NCBI GenBank assembly: GCA_964517135.1
Contig: CAZFBA010000004.1
Location: forward strand, 110,521 to 174,520
DNA length: 64,000 nt
Source of the DNA: CAZFBA01 sp964517135
GTDB taxonomy: Bacteria; Cyanobacteriota; Vampirovibrionia; JBFMGH01
Direction: 5' to 3'
The notes below the pieces were generated by a model. That model was not told the origin of the DNA, did no database searches, and saw only the letters and a program-made list of their open reading frames with translations. Positions within the stretch are counted from its first letter, which is position 1; every line of letters starts with the position of its first letter. The translations under genes were made by a program, and so were the position numbers. Below, piece by piece: positions 53,780-62,707 of this stretch.

Positions 53780-54583
53780 TTACAAGCTGTCAAACTCTTC
53801 TGATTCTCTTTTCATAATAACTCCACGTCTGGATTCTCTAATAAACTCAATCAGGTGTTGTATATGTTCATTAATATCAACATCAGATTCAAGTTTTTCA
53901 AGGGCCTGAGAAAGATTTAACTTATCAAACCATAGCACTTTAAAGGCGTATCTCATTTTATCTATTTCGGCTCTTGAGAATCCACATCTTCTGAGGCCAA
54001 TTTTATTAACTCCCCGAACAATGGCAGGTCTTCCGTCGGCAATGGCATAGGGTGGTATATCCTGTCTGGTGCCACTAAAGCCACTGACAATAGCCATTTT
54101 GCCTATTCTAATATATTGATGAAAAGCTGTTAGTCCGCCAATAAAGGCATAATCACCTACAGAAATATGTCCGGCAAAGCCTGCATAATTGGCTATATTA
54201 ACGTGATTACCTATTTTGCAGTTATGAGCAATATGCGTATAGGCCATCAGCATGCAATTTTCACCGATTTCAGTACTGGAGCCTTCACCAGAAGCCCTGT
54301 TAATAGTGACATATTCTCTAATTGTTGTATTGTTTCCTATAATTACTCTTGTAGGTTCGCCTTTATAGTTGGTGTCTTGTGGTGGTGTGCCTACAATAGC
54401 TCCGACTGCAATTCTGCAATTTTCGCCTATTTCAGTATGTCCATCAATAAAGGCGTTAGCTTCAATTATTGATCCGGCGTTTATTTTGACGTTTGGCCCT
54501 ATAATTGCGTGAGGACCAACGATTACATCTTCTGCAAGTTCGGCAGCAGGGTCTATAATTGCGGTTGAATGTATTTGTTCCAT
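53780..54583 (-). CDS. lpxA: UDP-N-acetylglucosamine acyltransferase
   Basis: A 267-residue left-handed beta-helix acyltransferase. IHSTAIIDPAAELAEDV opens the helix, with hexapeptide repeats through residue ~190; MAYTHIAHNCKIGNH carries the catalytic His. The helical C-terminal part has GLRRCGFS and the acyl carrier protein-binding region. It adds the first 3-hydroxyacyl chain to UDP-GlcNAc in lipid A synthesis. Immediately follows fabZ (1-base gap). Confidence 0.96.
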   Translation of the reverse strand: MEQIHSTAIIDPAAELAEDVIVGPHAIIGPNVKINAGSIIEANAFIDGHTEIGENCRIAVGAIVGTPPQDTNYKGEPTRVIIGNNTTIREYVTINRASGEGSSTEIGENCMLMAYTHIAHNCKIGNHVNIANYAGFAGHISVGDYAFIGGLTAFHQYIRIGKMAIVSGFSGTRQDIPPYAIADGRPAIVRGVNKIGLRRCGFSRAEIDKMRYAFKVLWFDKLNLSQALEKLESDVDINEHIQHLIEFIRESRRGVIMKRESEEFDSL

Positions 54584-54584
54584 T

Positions 54585-55031
54585 TTATAAATTATCCATA
54601 TCTACTGATGAAAAGGTTATTTCTCCCTGGCAGGCGATGTTTCCGTCAACAGTTGCTACAAAAGCAGCTTTGCCAACAGGAGGTCTGATTTTAAGCAGGT
54701 CTACTTTGAGATCCAGCCTGTCTCCAGGGACAACAATTCTTTTAAACTTAACATTATTGAGACCTGCAAAGAGTATAAGTTTATTCTTAAATTCTTCTCT
54801 GTTTTTCAGAAAGATAGCACCCAGTTGAGCGGCAGCTTCACAGATTAAGACGCCTGGCATAATAGGTTCTTCCGGAAAATGACCACAGAAGAAGGGTTCA
54901 TTTCCGCTAACATTTTTATATCCTTCAATACCCAGCTCTTTTAACTTTGTTACTCTGTCTACCAGTAAAAAAGGGTAACGGTGGGGTATTAAATCACTTA
55001 TTTGTTTGATATTTAAAATTGTATCGCTCAT
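54585..55031 (-). CDS. fabZ: 3-hydroxyacyl-ACP dehydratase FabZ
   Basis: A 148-residue hot-dog-fold dehydratase. PHRYPFLLVDRV carries the catalytic His and PIMPGVLICEAAAQLGAI the catalytic Glu. It competes with LpxA/LpxD for 3-hydroxyacyl-ACP, directing it to fatty acid elongation, which explains its position between lpxC and lpxA. GGAGG lies 4-6 bases before the ATG. Confidence 0.96.
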   Translation of the reverse strand: MSDTILNIKQISDLIPHRYPFLLVDRVTKLKELGIEGYKNVSGNEPFFCGHFPEEPIMPGVLICEAAAQLGAIFLKNREEFKNKLILFAGLNNVKFKRIVVPGDRLDLKVDLLKIRPPVGKAAFVATVDGNIACQGEITFSSVDMDNL

Positions 55032-55046
55032 AGATCCTCCTGGAAA

Positions 55047-55868
55047 TCACACTATCAAGGTATTTTTAATACGTCTTGCCAGTTCTACATGCTGATAATG
55101 ACCGCATTCTATGGCTATAATATGGGCATTGAGTTGAAGCGGATTAATACCTGCAAGGTATAAATCACCTATTAGATCGAGAACCTTATGCCTGACTGGC
55201 TCATCAGGATATCTCAGGCTGTTTGTAAGGGTTCCATCATCATTGATTCCTATAGTATTTTCTCTGGTTACCCCAAGAGCATAGCCCTGAGACTGATAAA
55301 GAGGCAGTTCTTTTACGTAACCAAATGTTCTGGCTGATATAATATCTTCAATGCAGTTCTGGTCTGCTTGCCATTTGTACCATTTTTGCTCAAATGGTGA
55401 TTCAGGGTAATTTACACAGTATGATATTCTAAAATTATCGGATGGCAGGGCAGATATCGAAGTATGTTTGTGTGTATAATACAGTGGTTCTGGCAGGTTA
55501 AAACGCTGGTCATTATAATTAAACCTGTAGAAAATGGGGTTGATGAGCTTATAAAATTCTTTAGCGCTTCCGTCGCCTGCTGGCACTTCATTTCCGGTGA
55601 TGGATATTTCTACTCCTGAGGTAAAATTCAGGGCCAGTGCAGCCATCAGATGTTCAGCCAGTCTGATATTAAAGGATGGAGTTCCCAGTACAATCATATG
55701 CGTAGTGTCAATAATGTTATCTACGCTGGCAACAACCTTTTCTCCTGTCTGTTCATTAATGAATGTAATGCCTGTGTTGTTTTCAGATGGTCTGATTTCT
55801 ATCTGGCTTTCTTTGCCGGACATTAAGCAATTACCTTTATACTTAACAGATTTATGAGTGGTTGTCAT
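55047..55868 (-). CDS. lpxC: UDP-3-O-acyl-N-acetylglucosamine deacetylase
   Basis: A 273-residue zinc deacetylase, shorter than the E. coli enzyme (305) but with all marks: SVEH-equivalent LAEHLMAAL (zinc His), EVPAGDGSA, ISARTFGYVKEL and HKVLDLIGDLYLAG (second zinc His and Asp). The committed step of lipid A synthesis. Its start and the lpxD stop share base 55868, giving translational coupling. Confidence 0.95.
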   Translation of the reverse strand: MTTTHKSVKYKGNCLMSGKESQIEIRPSENNTGITFINEQTGEKVVASVDNIIDTTHMIVLGTPSFNIRLAEHLMAALALNFTSGVEISITGNEVPAGDGSAKEFYKLINPIFYRFNYNDQRFNLPEPLYYTHKHTSISALPSDNFRISYCVNYPESPFEQKWYKWQADQNCIEDIISARTFGYVKELPLYQSQGYALGVTRENTIGINDDGTLTNSLRYPDEPVRHKVLDLIGDLYLAGINPLQLNAHIIAIECGHYQHVELARRIKNTLIV

Positions 55869-56950
55869 CAGACTTTTTCTTTCTCTTTAAGTGCATTTTC
55901 GATTTCTTTCAGGCGTTTTTTAATGGAATCCATTGATTTCAGGCTGACCTGATTTTTAATGAAGTCTTTTCTGGGTATTGCAGGTATGCCTACTACTGCC
56001 ATCTTTGACGGTATGCTTTTGCTAACACCTGCTTTAGCCATAATGATAGTATCATCTCCAATTTTTATGTGATCTGCAAGCCCGGCCTGACCGGCAATAG
56101 TAACTCTGTCACCTACAATGGTTGAGCCTGATATACCAACCTGAGAGACAATAAAGCAACTTTCACCTATGATAACGTTATGTGCAATCATAACAAGGTT
56201 ATCTATTTTAGTGTTTCTGCCGATTATTGTATCCTGGATAGTGCCACGGTCAATAGTAGTGTTTGCTCCTATTTCAACATCATCTTCTATAATTACTGAC
56301 CCCAGAGAAGGTATTTTAATTATATGCTGGCTGGTTGATTGCCCCATCTGGCCTGATTCTTTTGCTGTTTCGATATTACTTTTTTCCTGCGTGACGAAGC
56401 TGTAGCCATCTGAGCCTATGCGTGCTCCGCTGTGAATAATAACAAGGTTGCCAATTTTGACTCTGTCGCCAATAAAGACCTGTGGATAAAGAAGACAGTT
56501 GTTACCTATTTGAGCTTTTTTACCCACATAAGTTCCGGCCATTAGTCTGGTATTATCACCTATTATACTTCCTTTTTCAATAATTACGTTAGGGCCAATG
56601 GAGACATCTCTACCGATTTTAGCTGATGGATCCACGATAGCTGATGAGTGAACGCCTCCAGGGGTTTCTGGCCCTTCATAAAACATATTTAACAGTACAC
56701 CCATAGCAATTTTAGGTCTGCTAACTTCTATATTTGTTTTGTTTTCTATGCTAATACCTTCTGGAACAAGTACACAGAGGGCTTTAGTGGCATTAAGAGC
56801 TTTAATATGTTGTTCCTCAAAAGCAATAGCGAGCATTGTTTCGTCAGCAAGCATTGGTGGGCCCAGAAAGCTGAGTTTAATAGAGTCGTCACCGGTTAGT
56901 TTTCCACCTACAAATTCTGCTATTTGTTTGCTAGTGAAGCTTTTAGACAT
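55868..56950 (-). CDS. lpxD: UDP-3-O-acylglucosamine N-acyltransferase
   Basis: A 360-residue acyltransferase. An N-terminal uridine-binding domain (residues ~1-100) is followed by the left-handed beta-helix with VDPSAKIGRDVSIGPNVIIE, IGSDGYSF and VMIAHNVIIGE, the last carrying the catalytic His, and a C-terminal helix. It adds the second 3-hydroxyacyl chain. First gene of the lpxD-lpxC-fabZ-lpxA operon. Confidence 0.95.
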   Translation of the reverse strand: MSKSFTSKQIAEFVGGKLTGDDSIKLSFLGPPMLADETMLAIAFEEQHIKALNATKALCVLVPEGISIENKTNIEVSRPKIAMGVLLNMFYEGPETPGGVHSSAIVDPSAKIGRDVSIGPNVIIEKGSIIGDNTRLMAGTYVGKKAQIGNNCLLYPQVFIGDRVKIGNLVIIHSGARIGSDGYSFVTQEKSNIETAKESGQMGQSTSQHIIKIPSLGSVIIEDDVEIGANTTIDRGTIQDTIIGRNTKIDNLVMIAHNVIIGESCFIVSQVGISGSTIVGDRVTIAGQAGLADHIKIGDDTIIMAKAGVSKSIPSKMAVVGIPAIPRKDFIKNQVSLKSMDSIKKRLKEIENALKEKEKV

Positions 56951-57442
56951 TTTGAATCCTTTTGATTATTTATCTCTGTTGAGTGCTATTTTACTAAAAA
57001 AAAACACCGGCGTATAAAAAACACGTGTAATATTAAGTAAGATTATCAATGACTTTTAAAAAATATGGAAAAGGCTGGCTTTAAAGGGGGTTGAGGTATT
57101 AAATCTTTATAAGTGCTTCGGGTCTGGATATTAGCAGTTTTTTAACAGAATTCCCATAAAAATGTAAATTTTTTTTGAAAAAATCTTTGAAAACGGCTAA
57201 TTTTTAAGGCCTTGAGACATATTAAGGTATACTTGAAAATATACTCAATCTATAAGGGTTACCTCTAAAAATGGGTATGTTAAGGAGGGTATAATCTTTA
57301 GAAACCTTGCAGTAGTTGTGTTTTGTTATATTGCAAGGGCTATAACCTGCTTTAAATAGTATATAACAGGGCAATCGGTAATTGTTGTCTGGTTTTATAA
57401 TATTAAGAATGTTATATTACGGATTTTTTGAGGAGAGATGAT
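56951..57442. other. intergenic region between lpxD and the Met/Gln-rich protein gene
   Basis: A divergent spacer of about 490 bases with no convincing ORF. It holds promoters for lpxD (leftwards) and the small gene at 57443. An AAGGAGGGTATAATC string near 57291 looks like a ribosome site or a TATAAT -10 without a following ORF; I cannot decide between them. Confidence 0.4.
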
Positions 57443-57796
57443 ATGAGCCAGGTTCAGTTAAACAATCTTGTAGGGTCAGGATTACAGCGATCTGCGCCCT
57501 CTAAAATCAGCATAACCCCGGGTGGGGTTACGGCATCAGCTTCTTCAACTGCTTCAGCCGGTGTTTTGGATCAGCTTAACAGTGCACTAAATTCAAACCC
57601 TTATAACTTTGGATTTCAGTCACAACAACACTCACCCTTTCAACAAATATCAGGACAAATGCAGGGTCAGCAGCCTGATATGATGCAGCAGATGTTCCAG
57701 TTTATGGCACAGATGATAATGCAGATACTTGGTTTTATTATGCAGATGATGGGTGGTGGGCAAAATCAACAACAGTTACCCGGGCAAATGTTCTAA
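57443..57796 (+). CDS. Met/Gln-rich small protein of unknown function
   Basis: A 117-residue protein from the ATG at 57443 (GAGGAG 7 bases upstream; an upstream TTG at 57428 is less likely). The first ~60 residues are Ser/Ala/Gln-rich, with NPYNFGFQ in the middle. Residues ~70-105 form a helix with many methionines and glutamines (MMQQMFQFMAQMIMQILGF), which is amphipathic or weakly membrane-active. A Gly/Gln-rich end follows. No family recognised; a terminator follows. Methionine-rich helices can bind copper or membranes, but this is speculative. Confidence 0.65.
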   Translation: MSQVQLNNLVGSGLQRSAPSKISITPGGVTASASSTASAGVLDQLNSALNSNPYNFGFQSQQHSPFQQISGQMQGQQPDMMQQMFQFMAQMIMQILGFIMQMMGGGQNQQQLPGQMF

Positions 57797-57854
57797 CACC
57801 TGAAAATGAAAAAACCAGCAAATATGCTGTTAATTGTCTGAATGACCCTTTGAC

Positions 57855-57880
57855 AGGCTGCCTCCGGGTAGCCTCTTATT
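57855..57880 (+). terminator. intrinsic terminator after the Met/Gln-rich protein gene
   Basis: AGGCTGCC and GGGTAGCCT form an 8-bp stem (one G-T pair) with a TCC loop, followed by CTTATTTG. The T tract is weak. Confidence 0.55.
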
Positions 57881-57933
57881 TGTATGGTAAACAAATTGTA
57901 GAGCATGTATTTGTTGACTAACTGACTTCCTGT

Positions 57934-58149
57934 TTACCCGGGATGTTTTTTAAGAAGATCTTCCTGTGAAATCAATGGTCTGTCATCGTTAAAATTAACA
58001 TCTTTTAGTTCTTTTATTAATTTAGGCATTTTCAAAATATAGCCATTGATAATAATGTCTTCAGCTTTTTCATGTCCTGAAGGAGTCTTGAAATAATCCA
58101 TTTCAGGAAATTCAAGGTCAAAGTTAAAAATATTTTTATCTTCTGTCAT
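57934..58149 (-). CDS. small acidic protein of unknown function
   Basis: A 71-residue protein, acidic at the start (NIFNFDLEFPEMDYF) and with a hydrophilic, Asp/Lys-rich C-terminus. No membrane segment, cysteine cluster or recognised domain. It has an ATG start and no overlap with neighbours; it could be a regulatory or toxin-antitoxin-like small protein, but nothing indicates which. Confidence 0.5.
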   Translation of the reverse strand: MTEDKNIFNFDLEFPEMDYFKTPSGHEKAEDIIINGYILKMPKLIKELKDVNFNDDRPLISQEDLLKKHPG

Positions 58150-58238
58150 ATTTTTATACCCCTTTATTAAATTTTATCATAAAGACTGATGAGATCTCTG
58201 AATAATTTAAAAGTTCTCAGACTCAAGAAATTGGTCTT

Positions 58239-58281
58239 CTCCCTGTTTTGCTGGAATAAGTAATTCCCTAATTAATCAGAG
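58239..58281 (-). repeat. interspersed 43-base repeat, copy 1
   Basis: Its reverse complement begins CTCTGATTAATTA and ends TTCCAGCAAAACAGGGAG. It matches 63951-63994 with about four mismatches and one indel. No coding function is visible. Confidence 0.75.
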
Positions 58282-58316
58282 ATACCTGATGTATAACCAG
58301 AATGACAGATTTTTCT

Positions 58317-58353
58317 GGTTTCGATTTCAAAAATTTAAAAGTGAAGATAGGTT
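58317..58353 (-). repeat. degenerate half of the MITE-like element
   Basis: The reverse complement of this segment (AACCTATCTTCACTTTTAAA followed by TTTTTGAAATCGAAACC) aligns with 10855-10895 of the element with only a few changes. The left half is not recognisable. Confidence 0.65.
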
Positions 58354-58476
58354 TAAAATTAGTTGAATACAAGGCCAGTGAAGCGTTTAAATTATTCTAC
58401 GCCAGAGGAAAGTTTTAAATCATTACACAAGCGGTGCAATTGCTCATTGATTATGCCTGTATCAGTCTTGCAATAC

Positions 58477-58507
58477 AAAAAAAAAGTGTGTTAAAACTAT
58501 CACACTT
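58477..58507 (-). terminator. intrinsic terminator after the His/Arg-Gly-rich protein gene
   Basis: On the minus strand AAGTGTG and CACACTT form a 7-bp stem around a 10-base loop, followed by a run of nine Ts. It lies 50 bases past the stop of the gene at 58557-60317. Confidence 0.85.
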
Positions 58508-58556
58508 AAATACAGGGGTAAATTGGACTTATGTTTAATGCTTATGAATATTATTC

Positions 58557-60317
58557 TTATGATGCATAGCTAAATAAAGCTGGTTGACCCATTGATTGGA
58601 GGAATAATTTTTTTGACATATCATCTTTTTCAAGTTTGGATTTATCAGGGTCATTTTGTACGTCAAGGCGTTTGTTTCTTAACTGCTCGTACATATTTTT
58701 TGTAAGAGTTGCCTGTGTTTCAGAGTAAAGTTTCATATTTTTAAAGTTTTTAACTGCATTTGAATAGAATTCAGATAAGTTATTTAAGACGTCATCGTTC
58801 AATTTTCTTGCTTCATCAGCTTCTTGAAGCATTTGTCTGTGTTTTTCAGCGTTGTCAACCATACGAACTTTTTTGGTTTGGTTGTTACCATCAGCGGCTA
58901 CGGTTGAAGTGCCGTTTTTAATTCCGCCTTCTTTTCCTGCGCTGCCAGAATCAACTTTAACTTTCTGAGGTGTGCTTTTTCCACCGCTGTTCTGGGCATT
59001 AGAACTATTTGTATTATTGTTATTAGCATTATTGTTGTTATTTTGTGGTTGATCCGGTTTATTTTGTGGATTATTATTCAGGTTATTATTGTTATTTAGT
59101 TTGTCTTTGTCTTTATTAAGTTCTAAAGGATCCTTTTTTTCTTTAGCAGTATTATCTTTTTTATCGAGCAGATCTTTAACTTTATCACCAAGTGAACTAC
59201 CTACCTTGTTGACAGTATCTTTCAAAGATCCTGAATTGCTGCTTTGAGCAGGTTCAGTTTTCTTATCCGGGGTAAGCCAGTCTTTAATTTTATTTGTCCA
59301 GTTGCTTAAGGTGTCTTTAGCTTTATCAAAGAAAGATTTTGGTTTATTTTCAGGTTTTGGTTTTGATTGAGTTTCAGCTTTTTGTTTTGCTTTTGTTTCA
59401 ATTTTGGTTTTAGTAACAGTTTTTGTTTCAGTTTTTGAATCGCCTTTTTCACCTTTTTTGCCGGCAGCTTTCTTTTTAGTTTTAACTTTTTCTTTTACCT
59501 GAACCTTTTCCTGTACCCGTTCTGAATTATGATGGCGATGAGCATGATGATTACGATGATGCTCTCTTGCTTCATCAGAATGATGATTTCTATGTGGCCC
59601 TCTGTGGTTGCCTCTTTGCGGTCCACGATGTTCTCCACGGTGCTCGCCACGCTCGCCACGGTTTTCACCTCTGTTGTTGGTTCTATGTTCCGGGTTGTGT
59701 TGTGGTCTGTATTTTTGCTCGTCTCTTACAGCTTGTATTTGAGCATCAATTTTTTTCTCTTTTGCTTCTTTGTTTTCAACAAATGGGTTATCTGCACCTG
59801 ATGCCGGGAGCCATCTTGTTTCCCATTTAGGATCACGACCCGGAGATCCACCAAATTTAAAGGCCTGATTTTGCTCGAATATTTCTTGTTGTTTAAAAGG
59901 GTTTTGTTGTATTTGTTGCTCTTCAAGCATCTTTTGGTTTTTTTCTGACTGGGCAGGTTGAAATTTTAAATTTTCTTTTTTCTTTTCATTTGAATCACTG
60001 GTGGTACTGCCATGATTTTCATCTAGAGGTGTATTGGCCATAGTATCAATGAAAGATTTGGTTTCATTGAACTGGTTGCTTATAGATAACATTAAATCAG
60101 AGCAGGTCTTGGCTCCGGAACCTGCACTTTCAGCCCCTATTTCAAAACTTGATGATGCTAATAAGTTACCTTCAGTTGAATCACCAGCATATAAACCAGC
60201 TGATTTGTTATGGAAAGCAACATTATCAAGGCCACTGGAGACACTGTTCTGAAAACTCATCAGTGTCCCTGAATACCTATAGTTAAGACTATTTAAGCCA
60301 ACCTGTAAATGTGACAT
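58557..60317 (-). CDS. His/Arg-Gly and Lys/Thr-rich low-complexity protein
   Basis: A 586-residue protein without signal peptide or membrane segment. The first ~100 residues are Ser/Gly-rich with NYRYSG at 12-17. Residues ~214-268 are Arg, Gly and His in short repeats (RGEHRGEHRGPQRG, then HHRNHHAHRHHNS), followed by a Lys/Thr tract (TKTVTKTKIETKAK). Residues ~400-455 are Asn-rich, and the last ~110 residues are helical (HRQMLQEADEARKLNDDVLN). The His-rich part could bind metals and the RG-rich part nucleic acid. No domain recognised. Like the 1363-residue protein it combines helical ends with an Asn-rich middle. Confidence 0.75.
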   Translation of the reverse strand: MSHLQVGLNSLNYRYSGTLMSFQNSVSSGLDNVAFHNKSAGLYAGDSTEGNLLASSSFEIGAESAGSGAKTCSDLMLSISNQFNETKSFIDTMANTPLDENHGSTTSDSNEKKKENLKFQPAQSEKNQKMLEEQQIQQNPFKQQEIFEQNQAFKFGGSPGRDPKWETRWLPASGADNPFVENKEAKEKKIDAQIQAVRDEQKYRPQHNPEHRTNNRGENRGERGEHRGEHRGPQRGNHRGPHRNHHSDEAREHHRNHHAHRHHNSERVQEKVQVKEKVKTKKKAAGKKGEKGDSKTETKTVTKTKIETKAKQKAETQSKPKPENKPKSFFDKAKDTLSNWTNKIKDWLTPDKKTEPAQSSNSGSLKDTVNKVGSSLGDKVKDLLDKKDNTAKEKKDPLELNKDKDKLNNNNNLNNNPQNKPDQPQNNNNNANNNNTNSSNAQNSGGKSTPQKVKVDSGSAGKEGGIKNGTSTVAADGNNQTKKVRMVDNAEKHRQMLQEADEARKLNDDVLNNLSEFYSNAVKNFKNMKLYSETQATLTKNMYEQLRNKRLDVQNDPDKSKLEKDDMSKKLFLQSMGQPALFSYAS

Positions 60318-60743
60318 CTTTTAATCTCTTACTCTTCTCTCTCTTCGCTCTCGTAACTCAGGTAATTAAAAATACCTATGTTTAAAAAAACAACCTCCTA
60401 TAGTGTATTATGAGAAATTTCTTATCAAATAACAATATGTTTATATATTTCATATATAAATATTTTTACGTTCTGTTATATTTAATGGCTGTATTTGCTT
60501 TTAGTCTGCTTATTTCGAAATTTAAAGCAGGTTAAAAAGCTTTAATAAAGAGATTATGTCAACAAATAGTTTAATAAAATGATTTCAAATCAATTAATTA
60601 TAGAATAATGCATAGTAATTTCTTGCTACAGAAAAGACTTTTAATATAGAAATCAAAAGTTGTCCGGACTTATTATCATTGAGTGTTAATTATTGCCAAT
60701 ATAAAAAGTCTATAAAGAAGTAATACAAAAAGGTTCTTTTTGA
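60318..60743. other. intergenic region between two unknown genes
   Basis: About 425 very AT-rich bases containing the promoter of the low-complexity protein gene. A 9-bp AT-only inverted repeat (60440-60460, loop TTC) is the only structure I see. No ORF. Confidence 0.4.
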
Positions 60744-61814
60744 TTAAAAATTTTGTGTCATATCAGTAAAAAAGTTGTTTTTTAAAGCATTATTATAATA
60801 GTCAGATAGAGTTGTATTATTGATATCAAGCTCTTCTCCAATATAATCAACATTACTGTTAATGGATTTAACAATTTCAACCGGCAACTTTGTTTCAGGG
60901 TTTGAAAGCTGCTCTATTGAAACACCAAGAGAAGTTGCCAGAGAACCTTTATCACCGAGAGCCCCTGACGGAAGACCCATGCCACGAGCAACAGCGTCAA
61001 CATTAGCAGCTGTTTTAGGCAAACCGGTTGGTATTAATACATTATTAATAATCGTTTTTAAAGGATCATCAGAAAAATTCCTTACAATATCAAGTCGTAT
61101 TTTTGAGTTCTCATTACCCCGTTTTACAAGTATTTTGCTTGGAGTAGTTTTCTTAATGCCCGTATCAAAAGGGTTTTTAATATCAAGTTTTGAATTAAAC
61201 TTTGCAAGAGACTTTTGATCAGTGTTTTCCCAGTTTTTAATGCCTGTTAAGAGGTGAGTTCTGGCCTGATGTGTTTTTTTAGTCTCTGTTTTATCCTGTT
61301 TAAAATCTTTAACAAGACCCTCAAAACGATTACTTTTTTTTGTATTAAAAATTTCAAAATGGGTTGCTGAATAATTAATATCTTCTTCATTTTGTGCAAG
61401 AGAATTTTTCAATAAAAAGTTCTTTTCAGGAAAACTAAAATGTTCTCTATAAAACTGGCTTGTGCTATTGCCTGTATGGCTTTGAAAACCTGAAGTTTGC
61501 AGATCAAGGTTTAAATTTTGAGTAATTATTACGTTTTCAGAAAGAGGTTTTTTCTTGTGGAGAATTTTACTCTCTTTTACTGGTATTACTTGTGCAGGAA
61601 AATCGAAAAACTGATCAAGAATGGTGCCTTCAATAGCACTATTATAGTGAGAGGTTATGATCTTGTCTTTATTATTAATTTTGCCTGCCTTGTAAAGTTG
61701 AAAACCAGAAAAAATCGTTTCATTATTGCTTAAATAATAGCCTGCAAGAACCAGGCCACCAATGAGAAGTATTGTGGCAAAAAAGTTTTGAATTGATCGT
61801 GATCTTATTCTCAT
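60744..61814 (-). CDS. membrane-anchored protein of unknown function
   Basis: A 356-residue protein from the ATG at 61814 (a TTG two codons earlier is the longer option). A basic N-terminus and one hydrophobic segment (about residues 12-30) anchor it; the rest, probably outside the cytoplasm, is Lys/Asn/Ser-rich with no clear domain. The C-terminal ~110 residues are more ordered: TGLPKTAANVDAVARGMGLP, then LGDKGSLATSLGVSIEQ. That region could be a small helical domain. No family recognised. Confidence 0.65.
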   Translation of the reverse strand: MRIRSRSIQNFFATILLIGGLVLAGYYLSNNETIFSGFQLYKAGKINNKDKIITSHYNSAIEGTILDQFFDFPAQVIPVKESKILHKKKPLSENVIITQNLNLDLQTSGFQSHTGNSTSQFYREHFSFPEKNFLLKNSLAQNEEDINYSATHFEIFNTKKSNRFEGLVKDFKQDKTETKKTHQARTHLLTGIKNWENTDQKSLAKFNSKLDIKNPFDTGIKKTTPSKILVKRGNENSKIRLDIVRNFSDDPLKTIINNVLIPTGLPKTAANVDAVARGMGLPSGALGDKGSLATSLGVSIEQLSNPETKLPVEIVKSINSNVDYIGEELDINNTTLSDYYNNALKNNFFTDMTQNF

Positions 61815-61844
61815 ATACAACGACTTATTTCATTTAATGCCTTT

Positions 61845-61888
61845 GTGCATAACTAAAAATCAAAAAAACTGTAATTAAAGTTATGTAT
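61845..61888. repeat. minimal inverted-repeat element sharing the MITE termini
   Basis: GTGCATAACT (61845-61854) and AGTTATGTA (61879-61887) are near-perfect inverted repeats with the same sequence as the outer arms of the element at 10758-10922, separated here by only 24 bases. It may be an internally deleted copy. Confidence 0.5.
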
Positions 61889-62002
61889 CACTATCCATTT
61901 TATGAATTACATTCATAAATATTTTAGCGCTAAAAAAGAGTGAATGCCACATTTTGAATGTGTTTGTTAAATAATAAAAAATTAATACATATGTATTGTT
62001 AG

Positions 62003-62707
62003 TTATATATAAATTCTAAATATTACTGTCTGCCAGAAAGATTTAATAGCTGCCTTTAAGAGCTTGATTTTCTTAATAGATACTTCTCCTGTGGTTCTGA
62101 AGTTATATTTGACAGTAGTTTTAAAGACCCTCAACTTTTTAAGTGCTGTGATACCAGAGATAATGACGTTAGGAGCAAACGTATTTTCAGGTATTTTGTG
62201 AAAGTAATCACGATATTTTTCGCATCTCATCAATCTGTAAGGAGAATTTACATCATACACTCTTCTACCATAGAGTATGCTTATTGTAAGGCGTGATATG
62301 GCACTAATAATTTTTCTGGTAAGAGGGTTATTGCGTTCCGTTCTTTCTCCGATTAAAAAGTCATAGTTATTACGATTATTCCATAGTTCTTCAAAGGCTT
62401 CAGGGCCGAGCTCATCATCAGAATCTATTTGAAAAAGCCAGGTACTATTACTATTTTCCCTATATCCTTTAAGAATTGTCGGGCCATGTCCGCTATTGGG
62501 TTTATCGTGAACAATAATTGCCGGATTATTTTTTGATATTTCCTGAAGAATACTGAGTGTATTATCTTTTGATCCATCATTATATATATGAATTTTATAA
62601 TCAATTTTAAGTCTGTCAAAGGTGTTTGTCCATTTGCCGACTACATTTGCAATAGCACCTTCTTCGTTATATACAGGTATGACTATATTTAATTCTGTGG
62701 ATGCCAT
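62003..62707 (-). CDS. GT2-family glycosyltransferase
   Basis: A 234-residue GT-A enzyme. NIVIPVYNEEGAIANVV begins the nucleotide-binding fold, YNDGSKDNT follows, and QIDSDDELGPE carries the DxD metal site. The C-terminal part includes VNSPYRLMRCEKY. Members of this dolichol-phosphate-mannose-synthase-like group transfer a sugar to a lipid or growing glycan. Its start lies inside the end of glf (19-base overlap), so both act in the same surface polysaccharide pathway, probably with galactofuranose. Confidence 0.88.
   Translation of the reverse strand: MASTELNIVIPVYNEEGAIANVVGKWTNTFDRLKIDYKIHIYNDGSKDNTLSILQEISKNNPAIIVHDKPNSGHGPTILKGYRENSNSTWLFQIDSDDELGPEAFEELWNNRNNYDFLIGERTERNNPLTRKIISAISRLTISILYGRRVYDVNSPYRLMRCEKYRDYFHKIPENTFAPNVIISGITALKKLRVFKTTVKYNFRTTGEVSIKKIKLLKAAIKSFWQTVIFRIYI

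Larger units (their letters stand above)
58150..58556. other. intergenic region with degenerate repeats
   Basis: About 400 bases without an ORF. It contains a copy of the 43-44-base repeat (58239-58281), a remnant of the MITE-like element (58317-58353) and a strong minus-strand terminator (58477-58507). Confidence 0.6.
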
